64,000 nt of DNA from Ophthalmolycus amberensis (taxonomy: Eukaryota > Chordata > Actinopteri > Perciformes > Zoarcidae), in contig JAFEUB010000835.1 in assembly GCA_024529925.1 (NCBI GenBank), positions 249,501 through 313,500 on the forward strand, given 5' to 3'. The notes below the pieces were generated by a model. It was not told where the DNA came from and did no database searches. It saw only the letters and a list, made by a program, of their open reading frames with translations. The translations under genes were made by a program, and so were the position numbers. Position 1 is the first letter of the stretch. Each line of letters opens with the position of its first letter. This document shows, piece after piece, positions 20,101-29,725 of this stretch.

Positions 20101-22725
20101 CCTTAAAATAGTCTTCTGATCCTGTTAGCAAAACAGGTTTTGGTGATATTTTGTGACATATATTTTAAATATATATTTTTCTAAGCTCTAATCCTTTGCC
20201 CACGTGCGAATTATACTGTTTATTAACTATTTTTAGATACAAATCTGTCCATTTTTTTTCTGTGCAAAACATTAAAATGTTTCTGATAACTCTTATTGAA
20301 TTGATCGTGACTAGCTGAACCCACCCATCACATAAAACAGCTCTTCTTGGGTCGTAGTAGCTAGCACAGCTATATAACGGATCAGAGGTGTGACGTTTGG
20401 ATTTCAGTTGGCAAAGAAGGCATGGTTGTTGAGGGCTGGCACAATATCAGCATTTCACAACACGATTATCGTGGCGAAAATAATTCATGATAACAATATT
20501 ATTGCAATATCTATAAAGAATTTGTTAAACAAAACTTTTTTACTTTGTTTATTATGCGTTTTGCAATAACGATATACATGACCATTTATTCACACATATC
20601 CTTCATCCTCTTCCTCTTGATCTTACAATCTAGATGAATTGCTTCATTCCAATGACAAAGACGCCCTGACTGCCGTTTCGCCGGGATTTAAAAACTGAAT
20701 GTTTATTTATTTATGTTTCCGAAATTTTAATATGTGCGTCAGGCAAAGCAAATATGAACGTATTCAAGATTTTTTTCCCAACCACTACTTCAGCCACACT
20801 TTCTTTCTCTTTTAAATCTAAAATTGTTGAGTATTGTCTATACAACTCTGACAACCCAAATCACCTATGATTTGATGTCTGTGATTTCTTTATCTCACAG
20901 GACAAACAAGGCTGAGGTATCTTTTATTAATCCCTGCCATCTTGCCATCTAAAGGATGACCATGAGGAATAACAAAACATAAGAATCCTTGTTGGGTCTT
21001 TGAAACAAGAGCTACAAAACTGAGAACTCTGTGCTGAACTACACAAGGTCAAACCATCCAGGCAGGAGGGACTCGGCGTTCGTACGTGTACAGGGTCATT
21101 GGCGCTTTGACTGCTTGTCAATTTCATGCTTCGTAGTAAAAAATACTTTGAGCACGTTTGGTGCAGGCAGCCGTGCTGGACAGTGTGTACTCTGCAGGTC
21201 ACAATGTACACATTCCTATTGAAATATAGCAAACAACAGGAAGGAGGAACTACAGCTCATTCCACTTCAACACCTCAGAGGCCGACGATAACGACGACTT
21301 GATGTTTGGTTATCCAGCACGATGGATACGACCACTGGACCAACACTAACCATAGTCCGACAAGATGCACTTCAGTAACCAAAGTACACATCTAACGGGG
21401 TTTATTTCTCACTTCGACATCAAAGAAGTCTGAAAGACGTATGCCATTAATCCTGAAGTGTTTCCAGGTGAAAGGTTAACAGTGGATGACATGAAGCCTG
21501 CAGAACGGTTGTAAATCTGAAGATAATAGTAGCAAAGGATGGTGATGCTGTCGGTTTGATACAGTTCCTTTTTTAATCCCAATTGTATCACATTATCATC
21601 AACGTTAACCAGAGAATGTCTTCAATAAGAGTGGGAAGGCCAGATCAGAATATTAGACATTTTTCTGCAAGATAATCTTCTTAATCCTCGACCTGGGAAA
21701 ATACAAGTAGGCTTTTTTTAACCCTTTGATGGCACTGAACAAGAAATACATTTTACTTGTTGTGAGCTGCTACTAAACTACTTTCCATCATTGAATAATC
21801 TGCCAATTATCTTCTTGATTTAATAATTAATAGTTTGGTCTAAAAAAGTCATGAAATAGTGAAAGAATCCTTACATGGTTACTTCTTCAAAACACTGGTT
21901 TTGTCCGAGCAACTTTCATAACATATTCAGTTTGCTGTCACATAAGACAAAGAAAAGCAGCAAACCCTCACATTGGAGAAGCTCGACCTGTTACCGTTCA
22001 CTGGAAAAAATACTTGAAAGACTAACTGTTTATCAAAATAGCACATTTTCCGTTGAATACTTGTTATGAACAGCTTGTGTGTTGCATGTGTGGTGTGGTA
22101 AAAGAAAAGAAGGCAACTGGGAGAGTGGACTATGTGATACTGTAGCAGCATCAACTTATAGACTTTCCCACTTTATAACAACAGGAGTTTTAACCCAATA
22201 AGTAGTTTTAAATCAATTGGAGCACCTTTCTGGAACGACTCCCTTCACCGGTGTGGTGCTGTAGGAGTGTTAAAACAGATCTCGATCAAGAACAGTCTGC
22301 TGTAAAAACCGTCTATGAGAGACAAATGTGCTATTTATTGCCATACTGTAAATATTGACCCACATGCTTTTGACTTTCCCGGCTATAAAAGCAACTTGCT
22401 CGTATTATCTGGTTGTAATATCAAGAGTGTAAATACATAAAGAATTGAAATAGCACCCAAAGAAGCAGGCGATAGAAGATAATAGAAGAGTTATGAAATG
22501 ATTGTCCATCTAAAGATGAAAGCCGACACTACATATGATACACAATACGTATTCCACTGTGTTCTAGATGCTGTCGGCACACAAACACGCTCGCACTACA
22601 GAGAGGGTTTCTCCACGTGTTTGACACAGTAGGCTCAGGTTGCAGCATGACAGACCTTCTCACCCCGCTCCACCCCTGTGAAACTTACCAGATGGCACAA
22701 AATGGAGGACCTTTTTGGCTGCCAT
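6810..22725 (-). CDS. slc4a11: slc4a11, solute carrier family 4 member 11 (20 coding exons, complete)
   Basis: Twenty exons join to 2,538 nt: 845 residues plus stop, with all phases consistent. SLC4A11 is a plasma-membrane homodimer of the bicarbonate-transporter superfamily. In mammals it carries H+/OH-, water and ammonia-coupled protons rather than bicarbonate. Human mutations cause corneal endothelial dystrophy, and in fish it has been linked to gill ion transport. Residues 1-312 form the cytosolic domain and about 313-825 the multi-helix membrane domain, with a short C-tail. Diagnostic strings are FGSLNDE, VQKTIVGQSIGG, CDDYDLDF, STEEVIALFISI, LGTLWLGYALY, GLPWMHAAFPHS and LQWIPKPVLYGLFLYIA. 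The start MAAKKVLHFVPSE resembles the human long isoform beginning MAAATRRV. The N-terminus is shorter than in human (891-918 residues). A poly-C acceptor tract precedes exon 15. Confidence 0.96.
7218..7387 (-). CDS. slc4a11: slc4a11 exon 19 (last membrane helices)
   Basis: Begins TSYPPTHYIRRVPQRKIHCF, then has a hydrophobic stretch QMVQLIVLCAFGMYPLPYMK and a final helix ending LLVPVR. The THYIRRVPQRKIH segment is nearly identical to human SLC4A11. Flanked by TAG acceptor and GTGAGA donor on the - strand. Antisense frames here are shadows. Confidence 0.96.
7865..8060 (-). CDS. slc4a11: slc4a11 exon 18
   Basis: Reads IVSVQETRLTSLVANILIGL, then the hallmark LPIPLQWIPKPVLYGLFLYI and TSLDGNQMVDRMALLLKEQ. 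Two membrane helices are separated by the re-entrant WIPKPVLYG region, which is strongly conserved across SLC4 proteins. The preceding exon contributes two bases (AC) to its first codon, and it ends in phase 0. Confidence 0.97.
8842..9015 (-). CDS. slc4a11: slc4a11 exon 17
   Basis: Reads LLKGTAFHWDLLLTGFINIL, then MSCLGLPWMHAAFPHSSLHA and RQLAKVETHVENGHLSTT. The KGTAYHWDLLL and GLPW-HAA-PHSPLH motifs are SLC4 membrane-domain signatures. The acceptor lies next to a CA microsatellite. Confidence 0.97.
9034..9052 (+). repeat. (CA)n microsatellite near the exon 17 acceptor
   Basis: About nine CA units in the intron, 19 bp from the exon edge. On the transcribed strand it is GT-rich rather than pyrimidine-rich. 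Confidence 0.95.
9203..9368 (-). CDS. slc4a11: slc4a11 exon 16
   Basis: Reads PVFSVHDGPVFNFPPFDKLS, followed by the helix GLGFLLALLIFIDQNIVISL and THVPEHK. The FIDQN-V--L--PE pattern is the SLC4 FxEQN region, with Asp replacing the usual Glu as a conservative change. Codons are split at both ends. Confidence 0.95.
9711..9817 (-). CDS. slc4a11: slc4a11 exon 15
   Basis: Reads PYLNDRVREVVSDCALPISV, then VICSFIGSYLFLDVQ. R--VSDCALPI matches the conserved membrane helix of the human protein. Its acceptor is preceded by a 16-nt pure C tract on the coding strand (the G run at 9822-9837). Confidence 0.95.
9822..9837 (-). repeat. C16 homopolymer acting as a polypyrimidine tract
   Basis: The + strand shows sixteen G residues. 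On the - strand the run sits immediately before ACAG|CCC, the acceptor of slc4a11 exon 15, so it is the polypyrimidine tract of that intron. Confidence 0.9.
10288..10978. mobile_element. Interspersed teleost repeat with ttaaaggt-type ends
   Basis: Starts ttaaaggtgcgatatgcgac. It ends in tttttacaatatgggaccttt aag, whose reverse complement begins cttaaaggtcccatattg, a string I recognise as very frequent in fish genomes. The interior contains a CTGT run (about 10669-10688) and a GT microsatellite (10822-10851). No coding frame. It occupies part of slc4a11 intron 14. Confidence 0.5.
10822..10851 (+). repeat. (GT)15 microsatellite
   Basis: Uninterrupted GT dinucleotide run inside slc4a11 intron 14. 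Confidence 0.97.
11279..11552 (-). CDS. slc4a11: slc4a11 exon 14 (glycosylated extracellular loop)
   Basis: Longest exon. It starts FKHFYHGPTLATTNSTLVLQ and contains three N-glycosylation sequons (NST, NQT, NET) in a poorly conserved loop. It then enters the helix LLLMLGTLWLGYALYLIKK, which is nearly identical to human. In human SLC4A11 this loop also carries the glycans. The loop length and sequence are the most divergent part of the membrane domain. Confidence 0.95.
12284..12357 (-). CDS. slc4a11: slc4a11 exon 13
   Basis: Short exon encoding STEEVIALFISIAFVGDAVK and GTVK, one membrane helix. It agrees with human [21 protein letters not shown] except for conservative changes. CTCCCAG acceptor and GTAAGT donor. 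Confidence 0.96.
12637..12769 (-). CDS. slc4a11: slc4a11 exon 12
   Basis: Reads IRGICDDYDLDFDAFYACIG, then LWNSLFLILGGLLNVSLFMK and LFKR. The CDDYDLDF and GLWNS strings match human closely. Codons are split at both ends and rejoin as Val and Arg. Confidence 0.96.
12951..13064 (-). CDS. slc4a11: slc4a11 exon 11
   Basis: Reads VQKTIVGQSIGGVIYSLFAG, then SPLVIPLTTAPLAIFIS. It contains the conserved VQKTI-GQSIGG and PLTTAPLA, the half-helix region lining the SLC4 substrate site. The human protein has ILLTTAPLA here. Confidence 0.97.
13152..13277 (-). CDS. slc4a11: slc4a11 exon 10 (first membrane helix)
   Basis: Begins MHGKDRCLLKYTTTAIFLYI and continues AILLPAIAFGSLNDESTRGE. This is the start of the membrane domain, and LPAIAFGSLNDE is the SLC4 signature. 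GTACGG donor on the - strand. Confidence 0.96.
13430..13514 (-). CDS. slc4a11: slc4a11 exon 9
   Basis: Reads CTDFFKFGKGVYDDLRRRLP, then LYPSDFTD. It corresponds to human [29 protein letters not shown] and links the cytosolic and membrane domains. The donor is GTACTA, weaker than the consensus. Confidence 0.95.
13855..14010 (-). mobile_element. Dispersed teleost repeat, copy 1
   Basis: Contains tattaatcgattgacagaaa, then ttaatttgcaactatttttg and further sequence matching, in reverse, the repeat at about 21780-22000 and 37625-37850. It lies in slc4a11 intron 8, just before a TA microsatellite. Confidence 0.5.
14130..14158. repeat. (TA)n microsatellite
   Basis: Uninterrupted TA run of about 14 units in slc4a11 intron 8. 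Confidence 0.95.
14925..15134 (-). CDS. slc4a11: slc4a11 exon 8 (cytosolic domain)
   Basis: Reads KSTKTAIEFGRTFATMFADI, then SFRQKLLEAKTQEEFKQELV. KSTKTA-E--RTFATMF-DI-FRQKLLE matches human. It is followed by an acidic, poorly conserved linker (AVEEVEDSDP). Both boundaries are phase 0. A + strand frame over this region is a shadow. Confidence 0.95.
15640..15763 (-). CDS. slc4a11: slc4a11 exon 7
   Basis: Reads SNVRSLQRRHVCIARLERPQ, then NWGVNCCEARYVILILAPPR. LQ-RHVCI-RL-RPQNWG-N-CE matches the human cytosolic core. Ends phase 0 at ACG before GTTAGG. Confidence 0.95.
16007..16088 (-). CDS. slc4a11: slc4a11 exon 6
   Basis: Reads HLLSETIQGVTASPTGIHYQ, then QSWLCI. It matches human [33 protein letters not shown] acceptor and GTGAGT donor on the - strand. 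Confidence 0.95.
16209..16428 (-). CDS. slc4a11: slc4a11 exon 5
   Basis: Reads YVKPMNFQEEVRAHRDLDSF, then LAQASILLEEKAATLDEVLR, then a variable segment and SLFTDAGGKEFN. This is the SLC4 cytosolic signature F-EE-RAHRDLD-FLAQASI. GTGGGC donor. Confidence 0.96.
16668..16711 (-). CDS. slc4a11: slc4a11 exon 4 (44-nt microexon-like)
   Basis: Small exon encoding PECPGFGLLNTTRK. LLNTTRKY corresponds to human LLHTSRKY. TTTGCAG acceptor and GTAAGA donor flank it. Phase continuity on both sides is exact. Confidence 0.9.
17111..17194 (-). CDS. slc4a11: slc4a11 exon 3
   Basis: Reads LQDGDEEDSPATHKDHISDK, then QIQISVS, an acidic unstructured N-terminal segment that aligns only loosely with the human protein. 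CAACAG acceptor. Supported mainly by splice sites and exact phase, since the sequence itself is weakly conserved. Confidence 0.82.
17982..18032 (-). CDS. slc4a11: slc4a11 exon 2
   Basis: Encodes APSTGRSKNGYVFQEM. SKNGY corresponds to human SQNGY near the N-terminus. CTACAG acceptor and GTGCGT donor. Both ends split Glu codons that rejoin in frame. Confidence 0.85.
18290..18440 (+). repeat. Dispersed repeat related to about 58890-58970
   Basis: Contains ctgctaaatgctccactatg, ttcaccagc and gtcagtcagctgtttagtg. The segment near 58890-58970 has acatctgcctcttaacctcc, gctatgttcactagcttg and tgtctgtctgcagtc in the same order. I recognise the ctaaatgctccactatgttc motif as common in teleosts. Confidence 0.45.
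21780..22000 (+). mobile_element. Dispersed teleost repeat, copy 2
   Basis: Contains taataattaatagtttggtc, then taaaaaagtcatgaaatagtg, and ends in a cattggagaagc-type tail. Opposite in orientation to the copy at 13855-14010. Confidence 0.5.
22689..22725 (-). CDS. slc4a11: slc4a11 exon 1 (start codon)
   Basis: ATG at 22725-22723 in a good context (A at -3, G at +4) encodes MAAKKVLHFVPS, followed by a GTAAGT donor. One trailing G plus AG of exon 2 gives Glu, so the reading is MAAKKVLHFVPSE. This resembles the human long-isoform start MAAATRRVFHLQPCE. A short upstream ATG-GGT-TGA in the 5' leader (about 22763-22771) could act as a minimal uORF. Confidence 0.85.
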
Positions 22726-22840
22726 GTTCTTCAGGTTTTTAAGGTGAGATGCTTTCCAAAGGTCAACCCATCTTTCTTCTCTCTGCTCCCAAACACCCTG
22801 CACTCACCAGTGATCCCCTCTCACTGTCTTTCATTAACAC

Positions 22841-22867
22841 TCACACACAGACACACACACACACACA
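22841..22867 (+). repeat. Interrupted (CA)n microsatellite
   Basis: CA repeat with one G interruption about 120 bp upstream of the slc4a11 start codon, in its 5' leader or promoter. Confidence 0.9.
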
Positions 22868-24294
22868 TGCCTCTCCTCCAGCAGCACATGGGTTTAAAGG
22901 AGGAAGTGGGAGGGAAGGAAGGCAGAGGAGGGTGAGAGGCGTGTTTCTTTCTGCTGGGTCCTTGTGCCTATGAACTGAAATTTAATACATAAGTAGGTTT
23001 TGCGTTTTAGTATTACAGATTTCTGGCTCTTATTCTTTTGTATAAGAAAGTTCCCTTTGCAGCTAACTTTACAAAGTTTGTACACTTAGCTTGAAACACA
23101 ATGCATTCTGCTTAGTGACCGAACAAATGTCCTGTCTATGGCTCAAAGTTAGTTAGATCATTTAAAATGATAAACGCCACCTTTTCTTTTGTTCATTCAT
23201 ATTTGGGGCCTTGATGTTTGGATTAGTTCGGGGGTCCTATGAGGGCGGGTTGGATACAAATATGTGTCAGTTATATTTTTCATCTGAATGTTTTCTAGTG
23301 GGCAGGAGATTAATTCAAATGGTGACATTGAGAGAGAAAAGGGGGAAAATCATGATTTTTTGTGGTTGTGTTTTTATCTCTCTTCAAATATATCTGGGAA
23401 AAAACGACAGTCAGCAACCTTTAAAGAAGGGAATCTTAAGAAGACTTTGTCTTTGTTTCTTTTGATATCAGTTAAAAAAGCCACGTGTAGAGTTTTTATA
23501 GCGCTGTCTTATTGTTACTTTTAGATTATTTTGATGACATTTTTCTGTTTGTAGAAAATGTTACTTTCAGCAAATTCATCTCTGTGCCCCGTGGACACCA
23601 ATGAAGCATTCAGATTCTACACATAGTGCTGTTAACACAATTAGGGACAAAGAAAATAGACATTTCACGTTACATTTACCAATGTGTCAACTACGTTGCA
23701 GTACTATGTTGTTTTCCTTTCTAAACAATCTAAATGATATTCACATTCAAAGTTTGTTACCCAAATATAGTGTATCGTGTGTGTCCTTTGGGCCTAGTCA
23801 ACTTGTTGAATACATTTCCTACCTTATGAAACAATACCAGAGCAGATTTCTTTGGAAGAATCAAGAAACCTACATTGTTTACATTAGCTTGCAGTGGTCT
23901 TCTTTATTGCCTATGTTAGCACATTTCTGCGTTTCATGGCAGGTTACTGCCACCTATTGTCAATCAGCGGAATCGCATGAAACCGCCTGAAGAACTATGT
24001 AGCGTGTTGTGTGTGCATGAACATCAAGAGGCTAAGAAAGAAGTGAGCCACTCTTAAAACATTGCTTCATGCTGCTTCAAACTCTAACTTTACCTTTAAA
24101 TGTCAATTCAATCATTTTCAAGGTAGAACGCGAGGAGGCGAATCTGCTACCAGACGGTCTGTCCTTGATTCAACATCAGTAGTGGAATAGCAACCGTGAA
24201 TGGAGCATTTCTTGGCGCAAGATTTGGTAACAATCAGAAAGTAGAAAGTGAAGCGATATACACATGATAAAGAATTATGAATTAGTCAAATGGT

Positions 24295-24327
24295 CAGATC
24301 AGAACAGCTATGTGCTGTTCTGATCTG
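24295..24327. repeat. Perfect 14-bp hairpin with 5-nt loop
   Basis: cagatcagaacagc, loop tatgt, then gctgttctgatctg. No T-run or gene end is nearby. Probably a repeat relic. Confidence 0.9.
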
Positions 24328-27300
24328 TGCTGAAATAAAATGACCAGACAGTTACACACACCATAATGTACCATGTGAATAAAAATGATATATTACACCC
24401 TGAAAACAGAATGATATCATTTGTCCTCTTTTTCCTCTGTGGCAGGAATGACTAACAGCAGACTGAATGGCTGAACCTGAACATTCTCATTAGAGTTGAT
24501 TTGACTGAATAAAGCTGAACTGATGGAGACAACGTGACACAAGTCACTTGTTTACGCAGACTGTGATGTTGTTTATTTGATGGAGTTGTTTGAATCCAGA
24601 GGAATGCTCAGCTCCGCCTGAAGGAACAAACTCCACATATTGACTTTGACTGAGGCACATGTAGGAGGAATTGTAATGCTGTGTTGCGAGGGTTGAATGT
24701 TAATATAAGCGCTAAAAAAGACAAGAAGAAATGACCCCTGCCAGAGTAAATGCCCTAATGCTGGGAAATTATTTTGCATTCAAAACAAACAGTCCTTGCA
24801 TAAGCTGGTGATGTCATCACTCACATTATACCTGCTGGTTATTTTTCTAGAAACTACAAGCCTTGTAAAACTCTACATCGTCTTTTTAGCTGACATCATA
24901 GGCAGTTGCAGGGCGGGAAAAAGATACACCAAGTCGCCAGATCTAAAAAAATGGTTCACAGGCATGACTTTAACCGTCACTGCCATGAGATGGCAGCACA
25001 GTCTGTTGTTTAAAAACTGCACGACACCAAACGCAATCTGTGTTTTTCATGTTGTATACTCACCTTAAAATTCACATACCTCAGAGTCTAAGCTGAATAA
25101 AAGTGCCGTTTGTTGGTCAAAGAGGTCAGTTGAACATAATTCAAAGTTTTCTCACTCCAAAGTGCACAATGGTTTGTTGAAGCAAGTTGTGCTTTTATCT
25201 ACAGCTTGGATGATTGTAAATTCTTTAGAGCAGGCGGAGAACAAAACAAACAAGCACAATAGAAGTGCTGTGTCCCAAAGTCTTGTTGAGTTATTTTAAA
25301 GTTACATGTTTTCTCTAATTATGTTACGTTATGTTCAGGTTTTACTAAGTTCAGGTAATTATTGTATGTGATACTTTTGGTTGCCTTAAAGTATGCAAAT
25401 GTTTTTATTTGAGTTCACAACATTAACCCCGTGCATACTGCGACTGGGCTACCCAGAGTGATAGAAAGTGGGTCGAACACATACGTCAGTATGTGACGAG
25501 TTGGAATGAGAACGTGTTGCTTATTTGACTTCAGCCCTGATCCAAAACTACTACACACACAATAGAGCAGAACCTTTATATTGTGTGTACTTTCTTCTAA
25601 CTACACACAAATATTTAAACAATCAGATCAAACCATCAGATTACGGAGCTTATTCACCACTCGTTATTCAAAATAAAATCAGACTACACTGACCTTTCGG
25701 TATGTTTTGTGGACTTTCATCACTGGCGTAGCAATAAGTCAAACAGTGACTAGCATCACTAACAAAGAGGCCAGTAAAGCAATGAAATGCTGCATTAATA
25801 AACTAATGTTCTGTGGTCAAGTGGTTTATTGCTGGTACACAATGAGTTTTGCCTGAGTCCACAGTGAAACATTAATCAAACTCCAGGAGCACCTGAGGGC
25901 CAGAACGGAAGGAAACACACACATAAGAACACCCGAGGGGCGCTATAGAGGAGCTCAAAACACAAAACACACGCGGCACATTCACATTGTTGGTTTTAAA
26001 AAAAGCAAGAAAACGTAATGCCCGAATGAATATTCAATTAAAATGTGCAGAAAGGCTCGAAAGTGGTTGATGAGTCAGAAATGGGCGCCAGAGAAGAGCT
26101 ACTGAATTAATCTGTTGATTTTACTGACGGGAGCTATAAATGTGTAACAGGGTGCACAGCACAGCTAACAGAGATCATTTTTGCAGTCAAACATTAAACA
26201 CTGTGCAAATGTGTGGAAAGACTGTGCAGGGAGATTATTATTATTCATACTGAAGAGCCATCAACTGACTCTGTAATAACTTTGTTCTCTCTCAAATAAA
26301 ACACTCTAAATGTTCATATTCCTTTTTATTCTCAACTGTGGAAATGTTGGTACGATCGGTCAGTTTGACGTGACTCACTCCTCAAGCGTGTGCTTGAAGA
26401 ATTCAATACACAACAGAAGTGACGCAACGAATAGGCTTTAAGTCCAACGTGAACAGCTTCTGTTCATCTCTGATTGGATTTGAATTGATCTGCTGCTCAT
26501 CACATTCACACTGTGACCTTCATCCATCTAGTATTGACTGTGTTCACTGTGTATCGCTCCAAACAAGCGTAATGAAAAAATGCACACAAAGCAGTACACA
26601 TTCTTAATGAAAGGGCCATAATATCATAACACGTGTATCACGATTTATTTAACAGTAAGACTATTTGCCTCAAATACAATGTATTACTAACAATGAATAC
26701 ATTTAGAAGATTTTTAAATTCTGAGTAATAGATCACAGACTGGTCCACAATGACAACGCAATTATTAATATTTGCTTAAATACACTTATAGGAGTCTAAG
26801 CAAGCCAAATTTTTCTTGTACAATCCTCCCATCTGATGCTCAAAGCACAAAGCAAAGAACAAACACTGCAGATCTTTTCACAGATATGATTATGACTCCG
26901 GTCTGATTTCGATTCAGCTTTATGACCCTTACCTTCAGAAAAACGATTCACAGTGACTCCTGTTATCTCCTCTGCCTCCATGTTGATCTTCATCAACCTG
27001 GGTTTCTTGCAGTGCAACCAAAACTCTGTGATAGTTTGAACACAGCGGTGAAAACTCCACACAGAGCTGAGATTGCAAAAATGTGTTTCCTGTGTGAAAG
27101 TTGCAGCATGAGTGTTCTTGCGGGCAGGCCCTCAGGTAGATGGGGATGGGTCACATTGAATGAATAACACCTTAATGGCCTCCCTGCCAATCACAGTGAA
27201 GCTGACTGTATGTGCAAAAGGTAATGCAGAAAATAAAGCTGGGCTTTGGGGGAAAAGAGGAGACAAAGAGAAGGGGGAGGGCAGGAGATGGGGGAGGAAG

Positions 27301-28284
27301 GTGTGAGGAAACTACTTTTAACCCCTGCTGGGATTCTTTGATATTTTAATGCAACTCTCCCGTCAGACATTTACCACTTGACTGTTATGCTAAAACATGA
27401 ATGCAACCACAGTGTTTACGATGATTCATTGCATGATTCATGCTCGTCGAAGGGCTCAAACCAAGGACCTCTTCATCGGCACGTTTTAGCTCCACTTAAA
27501 GGCAGGGGTGCTGATCTTGGGTACGTTAGATTGTAAAAATCATCCAACCCGTGATGCCAACTCCTTTCAAATGAAAGTAGCTCGCAGCAACAGTCGCCAA
27601 GTAAGCTACTCCGACAGCTTATCCCTTCAGGCCTCTTTCCGAAGCCTCTCCCCTAAAATGATCATTATAAATGTTAACAACGACTATGGCGATAAGCTAG
27701 CAGCGTGTGGAGGACTCCTGTGATGAGCAATGGATGCACAGGCATTACATACGGGGCCGAATGGAAATGAAATGTTTGGACAGGCTTATTACAGGCCTGT
27801 GACAGCCACATGTACCGGATCTCTGTTTTTATTTTTTGTCAGAGCATTTGATTCATTGATTACTGTCAGGGTAAAAAAACGTTTTTTGAGGAAGATTTCC
27901 AACCTTTAAAGGCAACTATTATACTGTGAGTCCACAGCCACTGTATTGTGGTCATGTTGCACATGAAGAGTATGCATACGCTTACATACAGACTACTGTT
28001 GTGCCGCATGTTACACAAGCAGTTCTTGTGAGGTCATTCAAGCGGTAGAAGAATGTGTTATGCTCACAAGTAACAAGTTTCTATTCTTGTCATTTGTTCT
28101 GTGTGTTTGGTTTTCTGCAAGTGATGAGAAGAAGAAAAGAGAAAAGAGATCTTGAGGGAGAACTTAAAAACCCGTTAACTATCTCACCTCCGCTCACCTG
28201 TGGGTGTGAATGTTGGATTGTAACTTCATGAAAGTTACAGAAATTGTCAGACACATCACCCCTGCAACGACAATGTTGGAAAAA

Positions 28285-28303
28285 TGTGTGTGTGTGTGTG
28301 TGT
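28285..28303 (+). repeat. (GT)n microsatellite
   Basis: About nine GT units in intergenic sequence. Confidence 0.95.
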
Positions 28304-29688
28304 TTGTTATTGACGACAAGATAGGATTTAATTAGCTCAACTTTAACATACATTTTCTATAGGACGGTGAAATCGGTTTGTACATATAATAAAGCAGCAG
28401 TAGATGAGATACATCATGTCACACAGATGCTACTTCACAGGGATTTACAGCAATCATCTACCACCGTGTGTAATCTGTCACTTATTGTGTCAGCTTCCGC
28501 GGACAAACATCATATTCATCAGAGTAAATCTATTCCTATTGCACAATATCTCTTTTTTCCACTCAACTGAATCCTTCTGCTGCCAAAGGGGTGCGTGTGT
28601 GTCAGAAGTTTTAATTATCAGCTTTTTTCCCACCTAATTCTCACCTTTATCCCCTAATCCTTTTTTCTTTCTTGCACCTCGATGTGTCACAAAACAGGTT
28701 TTTCCAACAGAGTTAATCAACACTTAAAATCTATTAGGTGATTGCTTAAACATATCCATTAAAAAATGACAACCATTATTCTAATGCCTAGAGAGAATAA
28801 CAAGATTAAGAGTCGACAGCCAGTCGACAGCCATGCTTGCAGCGCAGTGAAGCTGCACTTAGGCACAGTAGTGCTTTGAGTTAATGCTAATCTCAGCATG
28901 CTAACATGCTCATGCTTCTTGTTACAGTAATAACTTCGATTCAGTTTGCTACTTCATTTGTAAAATGTTTGGACAACATATTTTGATGAGTGCTAAGGAT
29001 TAAAATACAGGTATGTAATATCCTTAAACAGAAGGAAATGTATCGTAACCGTGACAGTGAGTTTCATCACATAAGTTTAAGCATTTTAATGTCATGTCAT
29101 ATGTTGAAATGGCTGTTTTAACACTAAGAAAGACCGTTTTGTTCAATCGTGCTTTCTTCTGCAGCCTCGTGAAATAAGTTCTGCATTCTCATCCTGAATA
29201 TACATTTCAAACTTTCTATCTCTATCCTGCTGGATATATAAAGACCAAGTGTCCTCGCATGATCTGTGCAGCAATCTAACCAGACAACCATATCGGATGA
29301 GATATTCAATGGGACAGATATTAATTTAATCTGTGTGGTAATTGAAATGACCTGGCATCATACGATTCGGCCTGTCACATGATAACTAGAACCCTCGTTA
29401 TATAATTAATTGCCAGGAGACTCTTCCAAATCTTAGTTAATGGTTATGTCATTATCGTTGCATCTGAGTTCACTCGTGTAACCTTTTGAAACAGAACACT
29501 GAATCTCTCTCTCTGTGTGTTTTCCACACAATATTTCCAAAACACATGATTGCTTTATGTATTTTTCTGAACACGATGGCTACTTCAGCAGTTTAGAGAA
29601 GTAATCAGCAGAATAAGTATGCAGTGAGTAATGCCAGACAGTTAATGTGTCTCACTGTGGTATTGTTACAGAGATTACCAAGAGCCTC

Positions 29689-29725
29689 TGTGTTTATTCA
29701 TAGGCGAGGCCTATGAATAAACACA
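29689..29725. repeat. Perfect 17-bp hairpin with 3-nt loop
   Basis: tgtgtttattcataggc, loop gag, then the exact reverse complement gcctatgaataaacaca. The context is intergenic. Confidence 0.93.

Larger units (their letters stand above)
18033..22688 (-). other. slc4a11 intron 1 (4.7 kb)
   Basis: No coding exon recognised. Contents visible are a dispersed repeat near 18290-18440 with ctaaatgctccactatgttc, repeat-like tracts near 20430-20580 (aacacgattatcgtggcgaa), a copy of the repeat family at 21780-22000, and otherwise AT-rich sequence. Large first introns often hold enhancers, but nothing specific can be named here. Confidence 0.7.
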
